64,000 nt of DNA from Phaeobacter inhibens DSM 16374 (GTDB lineage Bacteria > Pseudomonadota > Alphaproteobacteria > Rhodobacterales > Rhodobacteraceae), in the NCBI RefSeq assembly GCF_000473105.1, contig NZ_AXBB01000005.1:162688-226687 (forward strand), read 5' to 3'. Of this stretch, positions 51,794-60,575 are shown one piece after another (position 1 is the first letter of the stretch; each line of letters opens with the position of its first letter). A program made the position numbers and the translations under genes. Below the pieces are notes generated by a model. That model was not told the DNA's origin and searched no databases. It saw nothing but the letters and a program-made list of their open reading frames with translations.

Positions 51794-52878
51794 CGGAACA
51801 CCGTCTCCGGCAGCTCGGCGATCCGCTGGCGAGCGGCGGCAATCTCCGATGGCGTCAGAGACTGTAGACATCGGATCAACGCCTCTGCGTCTGCGCTCGC
51901 CAGGGTCCAACCCTGCCCGGTCGCCTCGATCTTGTGACCGGTCTCCATCCCCGACACCGCGATGACCGGGCAGCCATGCCAGCCCGCCTCATAGATCCGA
52001 TTGGGCAGCAGCAAATCCGAATTGCCACTCTGCAGGGGATCGCCCATCTGCCAGAGATCCTGCGCCCAGACGACATCGCAATTGTCGTAGCAGGCGGCAA
52101 GACCATGGGGATAGGCATAGGCCCCGTGGAAAATCACATTTCCAAGGCCAGCGATCCGGGCGTGAAAATCCGGAAGCACATGGTCGTGGATCTTACCATG
52201 AATATGCACCTCAACAGCTTGACCCATCTGTTCTGCCACACACAGTAGCAGCTCAAAACTCGGGCGACAGCGGATGGCCCCAATCCAGCCCAACCGCAGC
52301 GCATCCCCCCCGGACACCCGGTCGTTCGGCACAGGGCGCGCCATGTCCTCAGGCACAACCATCTTGTTTTCAACCAGATGCCAAGGGCCCGAATAGCTCT
52401 GAACCGGCGCAAAATACCCGGTGTAGAATCCGGGCGACGACAGCCACAGAACCTCCGCCCCCGCCATCAGGCGCCTCTCACCCCAGCGCGCCATTCTGGA
52501 TTTGAGGCTTGCGCCCTCAAACAGCGAATGGATATCCAGCACCTCATAGGCGATTGGCGCGGTAGCACCGCAGCGCAGCCGCAGAGCGGCCGCCAGCGCC
52601 AGCATATCGACATTGCGCGCCACCAGCAGATCGGCCTGCTGCACCAGCGGCGCCAGCCGTGGATCACGCAATGCCGTGGCCAACGCCAGCCGCCCGCGTC
52701 GCAACAGCCCGTGTTGGCCAATTTCGCCCAGATCAATATTCTGCCAATTCACCACCGGCAGCGGTCCCTTGCGCGACGCGACCGAGATCACTTCATGCCC
52801 CAGCGCCTGAAATGACGCCAGCCGCCGCAGCTGGGCCACATCGGTCAGATCAGAGGCAAAGCAGACCAGCCGCGCCAT
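51697..52878 (-). CDS. Glycosyltransferase, GT4-like
   Basis: 393 residues. The N-terminal part (ARLVCFASDLTDVAQLRRLASFQALGHEVISVAS, cited as a region) and the C-terminal RIYEAGWHGCPVIAV region with LGWIGAIRCRPSFELLL are typical of two-domain GT-B retaining transferases. It should add one sugar of the repeat unit at the cytoplasmic face. Three co-directional transferase genes (this, the GT2 gene and exoA) are packed within 3 to 4 bases of each other and form an operon read from the exoA/exoP divergent promoter. The last 97 bases overlap the convergent transferase gene. Confidence 0.8.
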   Translation of the reverse strand: MARLVCFASDLTDVAQLRRLASFQALGHEVISVASRKGPLPVVNWQNIDLGEIGQHGLLRRGRLALATALRDPRLAPLVQQADLLVARNVDMLALAAALRLRCGATAPIAYEVLDIHSLFEGASLKSRMARWGERRLMAGAEVLWLSSPGFYTGYFAPVQSYSGPWHLVENKMVVPEDMARPVPNDRVSGGDALRLGWIGAIRCRPSFELLLCVAEQMGQAVEVHIHGKIHDHVLPDFHARIAGLGNVIFHGAYAYPHGLAACYDNCDVVWAQDLWQMGDPLQSGNSDLLLPNRIYEAGWHGCPVIAVSGMETGHKIEATGQGWTLASADAEALIRCLQSLTPSEIAAARQRIAELPETVFRQTPADVVALLASAGVEPCSSGAGAPRSKSGA

Positions 52879-52881
52879 GGC

Positions 52882-53835
52882 TCAGCCCTGCACCCGCTCG
52901 GACCCAGCTTCGCGATCCGCGCGGCCGCCATAGATTCTGGGTTGCGGCAGGGCACAGCATCCCGCAAGCACCCCCAGATGCAGCAATCCGCGCAACAGCC
53001 AGAAATTGCGGCGTGCTTCGGATGGTAATGCTGGCAGCGCAGCACCGGCGCAATAGACCACCTTCGCCATCGCAGCACCTGCCAGTCGTATCCGCGCCAG
53101 TGATCCGGGCGCGCCAGACGCATAGCTCTGCCCCATGCGGAACCGCCGTTTGGCCAGCCACCCAAGACGCAACCGCTCTGGGGCCACCTCTTCAAAAACC
53201 GGGGCCTCAGCACAGACCGCAAACCGCGCGCCCATATGCGACAGCGCAAAGAAATAGGCCGTATCCTCGCCGCCGCTTGTCCCGCGATCCAGATCGAACG
53301 CCTCCCCCTCCCAGGGCTGACCCGCAAATCGCATCAGCGCATTGCAGCTATGGGCCGTCTGCGGTTGCTCGGCTCCGGTCTGCATGGGCCTGCGCAACTC
53401 TGGCCAATTGCTGTGCCAGTCCTGATCCACCATCCAGCTCGGCGCATCCGTAGGGTAGCGCGCGATTGCCGGGCCTGAGATCACATCTGCACGGGTCTCC
53501 ACCGCCCGGCGCATCAGCTGTTCGATCCAATCGGCAGGCACCACCTCGTCATCATCGACAAAGGCGATCCAATCGGACTGCCGTTTGCGCGCCAAGGCCA
53601 GGCACGCATTGCGCGCAACCGAGATATTGCGCGCAGGCGCATGGATGTAGCTGACCGGCCAGGAGGCTGTCGTACCCCGCACCCAACGCTCCGAGGAGGG
53701 AGCCTCATCATTGTCGGCAACAACAATATCAATCGTGTATCCCGTCGGAGCGCGCAGCGCGGCCAGGCTCTCCAGCGTCGCCACAACGCTGCGACGCCGA
53801 TAGGTACACAGCAGGATTGAGATCCGCTCCATCAT
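52882..53835 (-). CDS. Glycosyltransferase family 2
   Basis: 317 residues from ATG 53835, which has GGAGG 8 bases upstream; three nearby in-frame Met codons make the exact start uncertain. The GT-A fold is plain: ISILLCTYRRRSVVATLESLAAL, VVADNDEAP, WIAFVDDDEVVP (the DxD metal motif) and GGEDTAYFFALSHMG. There is no full membrane anchor, though the C-terminus has hydrophobic patches near LRGLLHLGVLAGC. It is the middle gene of the exoA transcript. The sugar added is not predictable. Confidence 0.85.
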   Translation of the reverse strand: MMERISILLCTYRRRSVVATLESLAALRAPTGYTIDIVVADNDEAPSSERWVRGTTASWPVSYIHAPARNISVARNACLALARKRQSDWIAFVDDDEVVPADWIEQLMRRAVETRADVISGPAIARYPTDAPSWMVDQDWHSNWPELRRPMQTGAEQPQTAHSCNALMRFAGQPWEGEAFDLDRGTSGGEDTAYFFALSHMGARFAVCAEAPVFEEVAPERLRLGWLAKRRFRMGQSYASGAPGSLARIRLAGAAMAKVVYCAGAALPALPSEARRNFWLLRGLLHLGVLAGCCALPQPRIYGGRADREAGSERVQG

Positions 53836-53839
53836 TCTC

Positions 53840-54928
53840 TCATCCTCCATCCCGCTGCTTCCGGCTTGTGTGCCCTGAGGCAGATCGAAGACCAAACCCG
53901 ATCATCCTCCGCAGCAGCCCAATCGCCCAGGCCATATGCATCACCATTAGGGCCACCCCGGACCAAACCCCAATGGCTCCCAATCGAAGACACGCCACCA
54001 GCGTCACCACCAATACTGCAGCCAGATAAAGCAACGGCCAGAGCAGCGCGACTGGCCAGACAGCGGCGATCGCCAGCGCAATAACGCAAAGGACGAGATT
54101 CAGCACCGGCACCATCTGCCGCAACCGCGGTCGCATCCGATGCTTAATCAGTGTCGCAGCGCGACCGGCACCGTAGTTCTGATACTGACGCCACAGTGCC
54201 GTGGGCGTGCTGCGCATCACATAGCCAAGCCGCACATCGCCCGCCAGCCAGATCCGGCCGCCCGCAGCGCGCAACCGCCAGTCCAGCTCGGCATCCTCAT
54301 TGTGGCTAAAGGCAGCATCATACCCCCCCACCTTGCGAAACCAGTTCAGATCCATCAGCGCATGATGGCCATGGTCGACATAGCCTGAGGCCCGCCCCCC
54401 GCGATGGGCTGCCCCGCCGGACCCAAACGGCGTATCGACCACCCAGGCCGCTGCCCTGCCAAAGTTGCCATTCCCCTGAGAATCCATTGCCACCACAACC
54501 GACACCGCATCCTTCGCCAGCCGAAATGCCGCGAGCAGAGCGGTTGCGTAATCCGCCGGATAAATCGCATGGGCATCACATCGCAGCAGCAGGTCAAAGC
54601 CCTCCTCGTGATTGACAACAGCGCGGTTGACCGCCGCAGACTGGAGCCGCTCCGGGTTATGCAACACATGTATCGGGCACGGCGCTGTCTCGGCAAAGCG
54701 CTGGACAATCGCAACCGTCTCATCGGTGCTGCCACCATCTGCCACCACCAGCGATGAACGTGCCGGATCGCGCAGCAATGGATCACGCAGCAGGCTCTCA
54801 AGGCAGGGCAGAATGGCCTTCGCTTCATTCAAGGTCGGGATCACAACCAGAATACGCAGATCCTTGGGCGCAGACACGGGGCTGGCGCTCGTGGCGCCCT
54901 CTTTGCCGTTCTGCCCGCTGCTGCCCAT
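53840..54928 (-). CDS. exoA: Glycosyltransferase family 2, ExoA-like (succinoglycan type)
   Basis: 362 residues. GT-A features: LRILVVIPTLNEAKAILPCLESLL, VVADGGSTDETV, LLLRCDAHAIYPADY (metal-binding Asp), GYVDHGHHALM and FSHNEDAELDWRLRAAGG. These match ExoA, the succinoglycan glucosyltransferase of S. meliloti, including the C-terminal membrane helices (residues about 270-330). It is probably attached to the inner membrane and adds an early glucose. It is first in a three-gene transferase operon, divergent from exoP with a 142-base promoter gap. Confidence 0.85.
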   Translation of the reverse strand: MGSSGQNGKEGATSASPVSAPKDLRILVVIPTLNEAKAILPCLESLLRDPLLRDPARSSLVVADGGSTDETVAIVQRFAETAPCPIHVLHNPERLQSAAVNRAVVNHEEGFDLLLRCDAHAIYPADYATALLAAFRLAKDAVSVVVAMDSQGNGNFGRAAAWVVDTPFGSGGAAHRGGRASGYVDHGHHALMDLNWFRKVGGYDAAFSHNEDAELDWRLRAAGGRIWLAGDVRLGYVMRSTPTALWRQYQNYGAGRAATLIKHRMRPRLRQMVPVLNLVLCVIALAIAAVWPVALLWPLLYLAAVLVVTLVACLRLGAIGVWSGVALMVMHMAWAIGLLRRMIGFGLRSASGHTSRKQRDGG

Positions 54929-55070
54929 GGTGTTTGTTCCATTCCGTGTTATGGACCTGTCTAGCGGATCTGATTATGCTGCAACAGATTGATTTTTGCG
55001 CGCAGTCTAATGAACTTGGACCTGCCACCTACTTGCCACCTCTGCGGCGTCGCGCAGCGCAGGGCGGGCC

Positions 55071-57182
55071 GTGGGCAAACCAACAACGATGGGGTCAACC
55101 AACGTGTCCACGCCTAAGACGTCCTTTGCCGCTGATGACGGTCAGGAGGTGCTCGATCTCGGCGCCATTTTTGCAATCATCTGGCGCGGGCGCTGGGTGA
55201 TCGCGGCCTGCGTGCTGATCGGTCTGATCGTTGGCATCTGGCGGGCCTATATCGTCGCAACCCCGCTTTACGGAGCCGAGGTGCAGCTGGTGCTCGACCC
55301 CCGCGATGAAAAAGTGGTGGATATCGAAAGTGTGGTCAGCAGCCTCTCCGCCACGGATGAGGTGATCCGTACAGAGGTCCATATCCTTGGCGGGCGAGAG
55401 CTGGCCGGTCAGGTTGTCGATCGGCTCAATCTGATCTCTGACCCGGAATTCAACATGATGCTGCGCGATCCCGGCTTCAATCCGGTGCAAGTGCTGAAGG
55501 ACATGATCAAAGGCATCCTCGGGATGCAGGTCTATGATACATCACTCACCCCCGACCCTGCATTTGTTCGCGAGAAAGTCATCCAGACACTTCTGGCCAA
55601 CACGCGGGTCGTCAATATCCCGGACACCTATATCTTTTCAATCTGGGTGCTGAGCGAGAACCCTTTCAAGGCTGCGGATATCGCCAATGCCTTTGCCGAT
55701 ACCTATGTCGAAAATCAGGTGGCCGTGAAACTGAATGTGACCGAACAGGCCACCGGGTGGCTGGCGGAGCGGGTGACAGAACTGCGCAGCCAGCTGGAGA
55801 TGAACGAGCGCCGGGTCGCCGATATTCGCGCGCAGGCCGACGTCACCAGCCCGGCGCAGCTGATCGGTCTGGAAAACCGCCTGATTTCGCTACGCAGCGC
55901 CCTGGCCGAACGGGCCGCAGAGGTCGCAGAGCAACAGGCCGCACAGACCGAACTCACCAGCCTGCAGACAGTTGAGGAACAGCGTGTGGCTGCCCGGCGC
56001 AACGGCTACGGTGCCATTCTGGCGCGGGCAGATAATCCACAGGATGGCTGGCGGAGCGTTCTGGCACAACTCGCCCGTGACCTGCGCGAGGCCGAAGCGA
56101 AGGAACAGGCGATCCGCCGTTCCATGGCCGATCTGGAGATCACAATCGCCACCCAAAGTGATGCGCTGACCGAAGTGGTGCAGGCCGAACGGGACGCCGA
56201 AGCAAGCCGTCTGTTGTTTGAGAATTTTCAGAACCGGCTGCGTGAAACCTCGATGCAAATTGGCCTTCAGCGGGCCGACAGCCGGGTGATCTCGCGCGCG
56301 TTCCCACCCGATCGCCCTGCCCTGCCGAACAAGGGCCAGATCTTGATTCTGTCAGTCTTTCTCGGCGGATTTCTCGGTACGGTGCTGGTGGTGGTCTTGC
56401 AACTCTCCCGCGCGCGCCTGCATTCCGCGGCGCAGATCGCAGGGCTAACATCGGTGCCGGTGATCGCCGTCCTGGATCAGTTTTCACAGAAAATCCGCCC
56501 CGAACAAGCCAGCGCGCTTGGCCCTCAGACCCGCGATGGCGAGGCCATCCGCAATCTGCGCACCACGCTGCTGATGGCGCGGGGCGATGTACCGCCGCAA
56601 GTGGTTGTCTTCACCTCCGCCGAGAGCGGCGACGGCAAATCCACCCTGTCAGCGGCCATGGCGCATAACATGGCGCAGATCGGCAAATCCGTGCTGCTGG
56701 TCGACGGCGACCTGCGCCGACATTATCTCTCGGACCCGCTGGCGGATGGCAACAGCAAACCGGGGCTGTTCGACGTGCTGTCCGGGCGCTGCGATCTGGC
56801 AGAGGCGGTGCTGCCCGGCGCACTGGGACAAGCCGATATCCTACCTGCCGGCAGCGTCTCCGGCAGTGCGGCAGATCTATTAAGCCAAGGCGGCCTGACC
56901 GCGCTTTTGTCGGTGGCCCGCAGCCACTGGGATATCATCATCTTCGACACCCCACCGATTTCCGTGGTCCCCGATGCGCGGATCATCGGCCAGCACGCGG
57001 ATCTGCTGATCCTTCTGGCGCAGTGGAACACCACCCGGCAGGCCGTCTTTACCGATGCGCTGCGAGAGCTGGAACAGGGGGGGCGCAGCCCCGACGGCAT
57101 CGTTCTGACCAAGGTGAAAGCCGCTGCAAAACCGCTCTACGGGGCGACCAAACGGTCCCGCGACCGTTATTACCACGGGTGA
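55071..57182 (+). CDS. exoP: Polysaccharide co-polymerase/tyrosine autokinase, ExoP/Wzc-like
   Basis: 703 residues from GTG 55071; ATG 55089 is an alternative. TM1 is at about 42-62, then the Wzz domain, a long coiled coil (about 225-400, Glu/Arg/Ala-rich) and TM2 at about 422-444. The BY-kinase domain has Walker A TSAESGDGKSTLS (about 513-525), Walker A' VLLVDGDLRR and Walker B IIIFDTPP (about 620). The usual C-terminal Tyr cluster is reduced to one pair (RYYHG). The protein controls chain length and export with the Wza-like channel. The sulfotransferase-like gene follows after 7 bases. Confidence 0.9.
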   Translation: MGKPTTMGSTNVSTPKTSFAADDGQEVLDLGAIFAIIWRGRWVIAACVLIGLIVGIWRAYIVATPLYGAEVQLVLDPRDEKVVDIESVVSSLSATDEVIRTEVHILGGRELAGQVVDRLNLISDPEFNMMLRDPGFNPVQVLKDMIKGILGMQVYDTSLTPDPAFVREKVIQTLLANTRVVNIPDTYIFSIWVLSENPFKAADIANAFADTYVENQVAVKLNVTEQATGWLAERVTELRSQLEMNERRVADIRAQADVTSPAQLIGLENRLISLRSALAERAAEVAEQQAAQTELTSLQTVEEQRVAARRNGYGAILARADNPQDGWRSVLAQLARDLREAEAKEQAIRRSMADLEITIATQSDALTEVVQAERDAEASRLLFENFQNRLRETSMQIGLQRADSRVISRAFPPDRPALPNKGQILILSVFLGGFLGTVLVVVLQLSRARLHSAAQIAGLTSVPVIAVLDQFSQKIRPEQASALGPQTRDGEAIRNLRTTLLMARGDVPPQVVVFTSAESGDGKSTLSAAMAHNMAQIGKSVLLVDGDLRRHYLSDPLADGNSKPGLFDVLSGRCDLAEAVLPGALGQADILPAGSVSGSAADLLSQGGLTALLSVARSHWDIIIFDTPPISVVPDARIIGQHADLLILLAQWNTTRQAVFTDALRELEQGGRSPDGIVLTKVKAAAKPLYGATKRSRDRYYHG

Positions 57183-57189
57183 TGCTTAG

Positions 57190-57957
57190 ATGCAGCTCGC
57201 CGCCCTTCTCCGCAAGGCCCGCATGGCCAGCCGCCGCAGCCTCGGCCAACCGGTCCTGAACTATCAGGTTCTGGGTGAGCGCTGTTCCGGCACCAATTTC
57301 CTTGACCAGCTGATCCAGCAGAATTTTGCAGCAGCGCGCCCGCGCTATGAGATGTGGAAACACGCGTTCCCCAACCTCATCGCGCTGCCTGCTGATGTGC
57401 TCTATGTGGTGATCTTCCGTGATCCTTTCCAATGGCTCGAAAGCATGTACGGCAAACCCTGGCACAGCGTGCCAGAGCTGCGCGATCTCTCCTTCTCCGC
57501 GTTCATCCGCGCCGAATGGCGCAGCGAAATCGACGTGCCCGCATGGTTCGATCTGCCAAAGACAAGCCCCTGCAAAGGTCAGCCGCTCAATCAGGATCTG
57601 CACCCGATCACCGGCGCGCCTTTTGCCAATCTGCTGGCCCTGCGACAGGCCAAGGCCGAGGCGCTACTGTCCTTGCCGCAGCGCGGCGCACGCGTGATCT
57701 ACACCACCCATGCTGTCATCAGTCAAAACCCGGAAGAGATCATCGCCCGTATCGCCAAAGAAAGCCCGGTGCCCCGCAATACGCGACTGAAGATCCCGCA
57801 GGGGCATTATGGCTGGTCATGGTCCAATCGCGATGTGAAACCCAAGACATCAGGCCAGCTGATCACGCCGGACGACCGCGCCTGGATCACCGCTCAACTT
57901 GATCCAGCACTTGAGGCCGCGATGGGCCTGCCGCTTGGCTCTGAGCCCGCCGCTTAA
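57190..57957 (+). CDS. Sulfotransferase-fold protein
   Basis: 255 residues. The P-loop-like PAPS 5'-phosphosulfate motif is GERCSGTNFLDQL (residues about 29-41), and the 3'-phosphate motif is VIFRDPFQWLESMYG (about 75-90). These are the two signature elements of sulfotransferases, though the first loop differs from the common PRSGTT form. It is probably cytoplasmic. It lies 7 bases after exoP in the same direction, so it is likely cotranscribed and may sulfate the exopolysaccharide or a lipid carrier intermediate. It could instead be a non-catalytic family member. Confidence 0.7.
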   Translation: MQLAALLRKARMASRRSLGQPVLNYQVLGERCSGTNFLDQLIQQNFAAARPRYEMWKHAFPNLIALPADVLYVVIFRDPFQWLESMYGKPWHSVPELRDLSFSAFIRAEWRSEIDVPAWFDLPKTSPCKGQPLNQDLHPITGAPFANLLALRQAKAEALLSLPQRGARVIYTTHAVISQNPEEIIARIAKESPVPRNTRLKIPQGHYGWSWSNRDVKPKTSGQLITPDDRAWITAQLDPALEAAMGLPLGSEPAA

Positions 57958-57985
57958 CGCGTTTTATACTAGGATACGGGCCTGA

Positions 57986-59272
57986 TCAGATCCGAGGCGG
58001 CACATCCCGCCAGCGTCCCAGTGCCCGCCCGGCATAAATCCAGGCCATGGCGATCAGCATATGCCGGATCGAGTGTTCGTTATAAATTACATTGTCCGAC
58101 AGCGCCGCGACCAGATTGATCAATACGTAGAACAGGTAATACCCGGAGGTCACGCTACCATCCTGTAAATACCAGCGAAAACAACGGATCACGACGGCGA
58201 TCAGCAGGCCAAAGAAGGTTACCGCCCCCAGTAAGCCATTGCCCACCATCAGCTCAATATAGCTGTTGTGGAACCAATAAAGCCCTTCGTCGACATAAGC
58301 CTCAATATAGAGCCGCGCATAAGACGGCACCGACCAGAAGGCCCCAAACCCAACGCCCCCAATCGGCGCTTTGGCGATCTCTTCCAGCCCAAAAGCCCAG
58401 ATCACCGTACGCCCGGTCAGAGTGCTGTCCTTGCCCAAACGCTCCAGCAGCAACCCCAGCGCGTCAACGCCCGAGATATAAATCGCGAGCGGCACCAGAA
58501 ACAGCACCATCAGCGAAAACAGCAGCGCAACCCGTCGCGCTGTCCCGCCCCAGCGGCGGATCCACAGCACCGGCACATAAATCGCCAGAATGGCAAATGT
58601 CACATAGGCCCCCGCTGATTGAGCCATGCCCAGCACCGGGATCATCAACGCCGCCGCAAGCATGCCCAATATCGATAGCCGCCAGTAGAATCCCAGCGTC
58701 ACCAGCCCATGCGCTGCATTCACTGTCGCCTTGGCCAGCGAATTCTTATGCATATAGATGCCCTTCAACGCTCCATTGGGATGAAACGCAGGCGACAGAA
58801 ATGTCACGATGGAATTCAGATAGGACAGCGCCACGCCGGCGGCCGAGGTCAGGCTGACCACAATCATCGTATGATGCGCCGGAATAGCCGAGGCGATGCG
58901 CACCGCGATCAATGTCGTCATCGTCAACTGAAAGCTGCGATAGGCGGTGACTGGCGGGTTGACGCTCCACAGGGTGGAAGCCATCGCAATGACACAGGGC
59001 ATCAGCACCGGCCAGGCCTGCCACAGGATCGCAGCACTCTGGCGCCAGTCGCGCAGATACCACAGGATCGTCAGCGCGTAGAGCGCCATCCAGCCCGGTG
59101 ACTGAAACCCCAGCCGATAGACCACCCCGGTGCCCGACATCGCCGCCAAAATCAGATAGGCCATATGCAGATGGCCGCGCGTTAACCACCAGCGCCCTGC
59201 CCCGCGCCGCAGCACCGACGTCGGCCTTGGCTGCCGCTGTGCCTCCTGATGTGGCTCAACCGTCAGTGTCAT
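57986..59272 (-). CDS. exoQ: Exopolysaccharide polymerase, ExoQ/Wzy-like (O-antigen ligase family)
   Basis: 428 residues with about 11-12 hydrophobic helices. The Wzy_C region has TLTGRTVIWAFGLEEI, GVGFGAFWSVPSYARLYIEAY (cited as a region) and the loop WFHNSYIELMVGNGLLG, typical of polymerases and ligases that handle undecaprenyl-linked glycans. In an ExoP/ExoY context it is more likely the polymerase (ExoQ) than an O-antigen ligase. It overlaps the end of the upstream glycosyltransferase gene by 17 bases and is last of three genes on this strand. Confidence 0.83.
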   Translation of the reverse strand: MTLTVEPHQEAQRQPRPTSVLRRGAGRWWLTRGHLHMAYLILAAMSGTGVVYRLGFQSPGWMALYALTILWYLRDWRQSAAILWQAWPVLMPCVIAMASTLWSVNPPVTAYRSFQLTMTTLIAVRIASAIPAHHTMIVVSLTSAAGVALSYLNSIVTFLSPAFHPNGALKGIYMHKNSLAKATVNAAHGLVTLGFYWRLSILGMLAAALMIPVLGMAQSAGAYVTFAILAIYVPVLWIRRWGGTARRVALLFSLMVLFLVPLAIYISGVDALGLLLERLGKDSTLTGRTVIWAFGLEEIAKAPIGGVGFGAFWSVPSYARLYIEAYVDEGLYWFHNSYIELMVGNGLLGAVTFFGLLIAVVIRCFRWYLQDGSVTSGYYLFYVLINLVAALSDNVIYNEHSIRHMLIAMAWIYAGRALGRWRDVPPRI

Positions 59273-60575
59273 CTTGCCCTGCGTTCTGCTGTTGATCTCC
59301 GCCGCTCTCCACCGCTACCCGCTCGCTGCCTGCCGATCCAGCCATAGCACATGCAGAGCACCGTGCCCGCGTCCCATTGGCAACATCAGATGCCCCTGCT
59401 GCCAGTGTCCGGACAGTCGGCACCATCCAGAGCGCCGATTGCCCCAGCGCGTCAACCGCCTCGGCCTCAACCTCCCTGCGGGAGGCCTCACAACACATCC
59501 GCGCCCAGACCGGTGCCGCAGCGGCGCTCAGATCCAGCGCGCCGTCTGCATCCATAGGCAAGGTGACACCCCCTGCCCCATCGCTGCGACCTCCAAGACG
59601 CCAGCGCTGTGGTCGCCGCCACAGGCGCGAGGCCGCGGCCTGCACTTTCAGCTCCATCCGGTTGCGCAACACCGATGCCAGCCAGGGCAGATGATCAGGG
59701 CGCATCACCGCACGCCGCAGCGCCCGTCCTAAATGACCCGCCCGCACATCCCGTGCCAGCTCCAGCTGCGCGTGCCGCCGCAGCAGCGCCTGCCGACGGA
59801 CATGCGCCAGTTCAGCCAGATCCGCGCGCCCCTGTTGCTGGACCAGATTATCCAGCACACCCATCTGCGCCGTCAGATCCCGGGGCACATTGCGATAGGA
59901 GGTTGAGGCCACATGACGGCGATAGAGATAGGCTGCCATCGGCAGCACCCACATCTTCGCGCCCGCCAGCACCAGCCGCAAGTACAAGTCGTGATCCTCT
60001 CCGATCCGCAGCCGTGGATCATAACGCAGATCATTCAGAAAACATCTTTTAATCAGGGGCTTGAGATACCCAATATGGCTGATACCTTCAGGATCTACGC
60101 CACTCAGAACCAGATCTTTCAAATTGAGCATCCGAGCCACTTTCGGGGCGTGTTGACCCAATATGGTCGCGCCCCGCGCCATAGGCTGCCCGGAAAACAG
60201 GATCATATCGTCAGCGACCACATCTGCCGCCAGGTCCCCCGCCGCGTTCAGCATCATTTCCAGCCGTCGGGGGTGCTGGCTGTCGTCGCTGTCGCAAATG
60301 GCAACCCATTCCCCCCGCGCCAGCGCCAGCGCGTCATTGCGGGCGATGGCCGGACCGCCACTGTGTGACCGCCGCTGCGCCCGGATCCGCGGATCGGCGG
60401 CAACCGCCGCGCAGATCACCGCCCAACTGTCATCCTCCGAGGCGTCATCGATAATAATCAGCTCCAGATCTGTCAGCGTCTGCGCCAATACCGCCCGAAT
60501 TGCCAACGGCAGATACGCCGCAGCATTGCGGCTGGCCATGATCACTGAAACCTGCGGCCGCGGGTCAGCCATCAC
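59256..60575 (-). CDS. Glycosyltransferase family 2 (paralogue of the next gene)
   Basis: 439 residues. GT-A domain about 1-250: QVSVIMASRNAAAYLPLAIRAVLAQTL, LIIIDDASEDDSW, GPAIARNDALALARGEWVAICDSDD (DxD-type), then MWVLPMAAYLYRRHVASTSY. The C-terminal about 180 residues are Arg/Ala-rich and end with an extra module (PVWARMCCEASRREVEAEAVDALG) shared with the neighbouring transferase. The two look like a tandem duplication. It overlaps both neighbours: 11 bases with the upstream transferase and 17 bases with exoQ. Confidence 0.83.
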   Translation of the reverse strand: MMADPRPQVSVIMASRNAAAYLPLAIRAVLAQTLTDLELIIIDDASEDDSWAVICAAVAADPRIRAQRRSHSGGPAIARNDALALARGEWVAICDSDDSQHPRRLEMMLNAAGDLAADVVADDMILFSGQPMARGATILGQHAPKVARMLNLKDLVLSGVDPEGISHIGYLKPLIKRCFLNDLRYDPRLRIGEDHDLYLRLVLAGAKMWVLPMAAYLYRRHVASTSYRNVPRDLTAQMGVLDNLVQQQGRADLAELAHVRRQALLRRHAQLELARDVRAGHLGRALRRAVMRPDHLPWLASVLRNRMELKVQAAASRLWRRPQRWRLGGRSDGAGGVTLPMDADGALDLSAAAAPVWARMCCEASRREVEAEAVDALGQSALWMVPTVRTLAAGASDVANGTRARCSACAMAGSAGSERVAVESGGDQQQNAGQDDTDG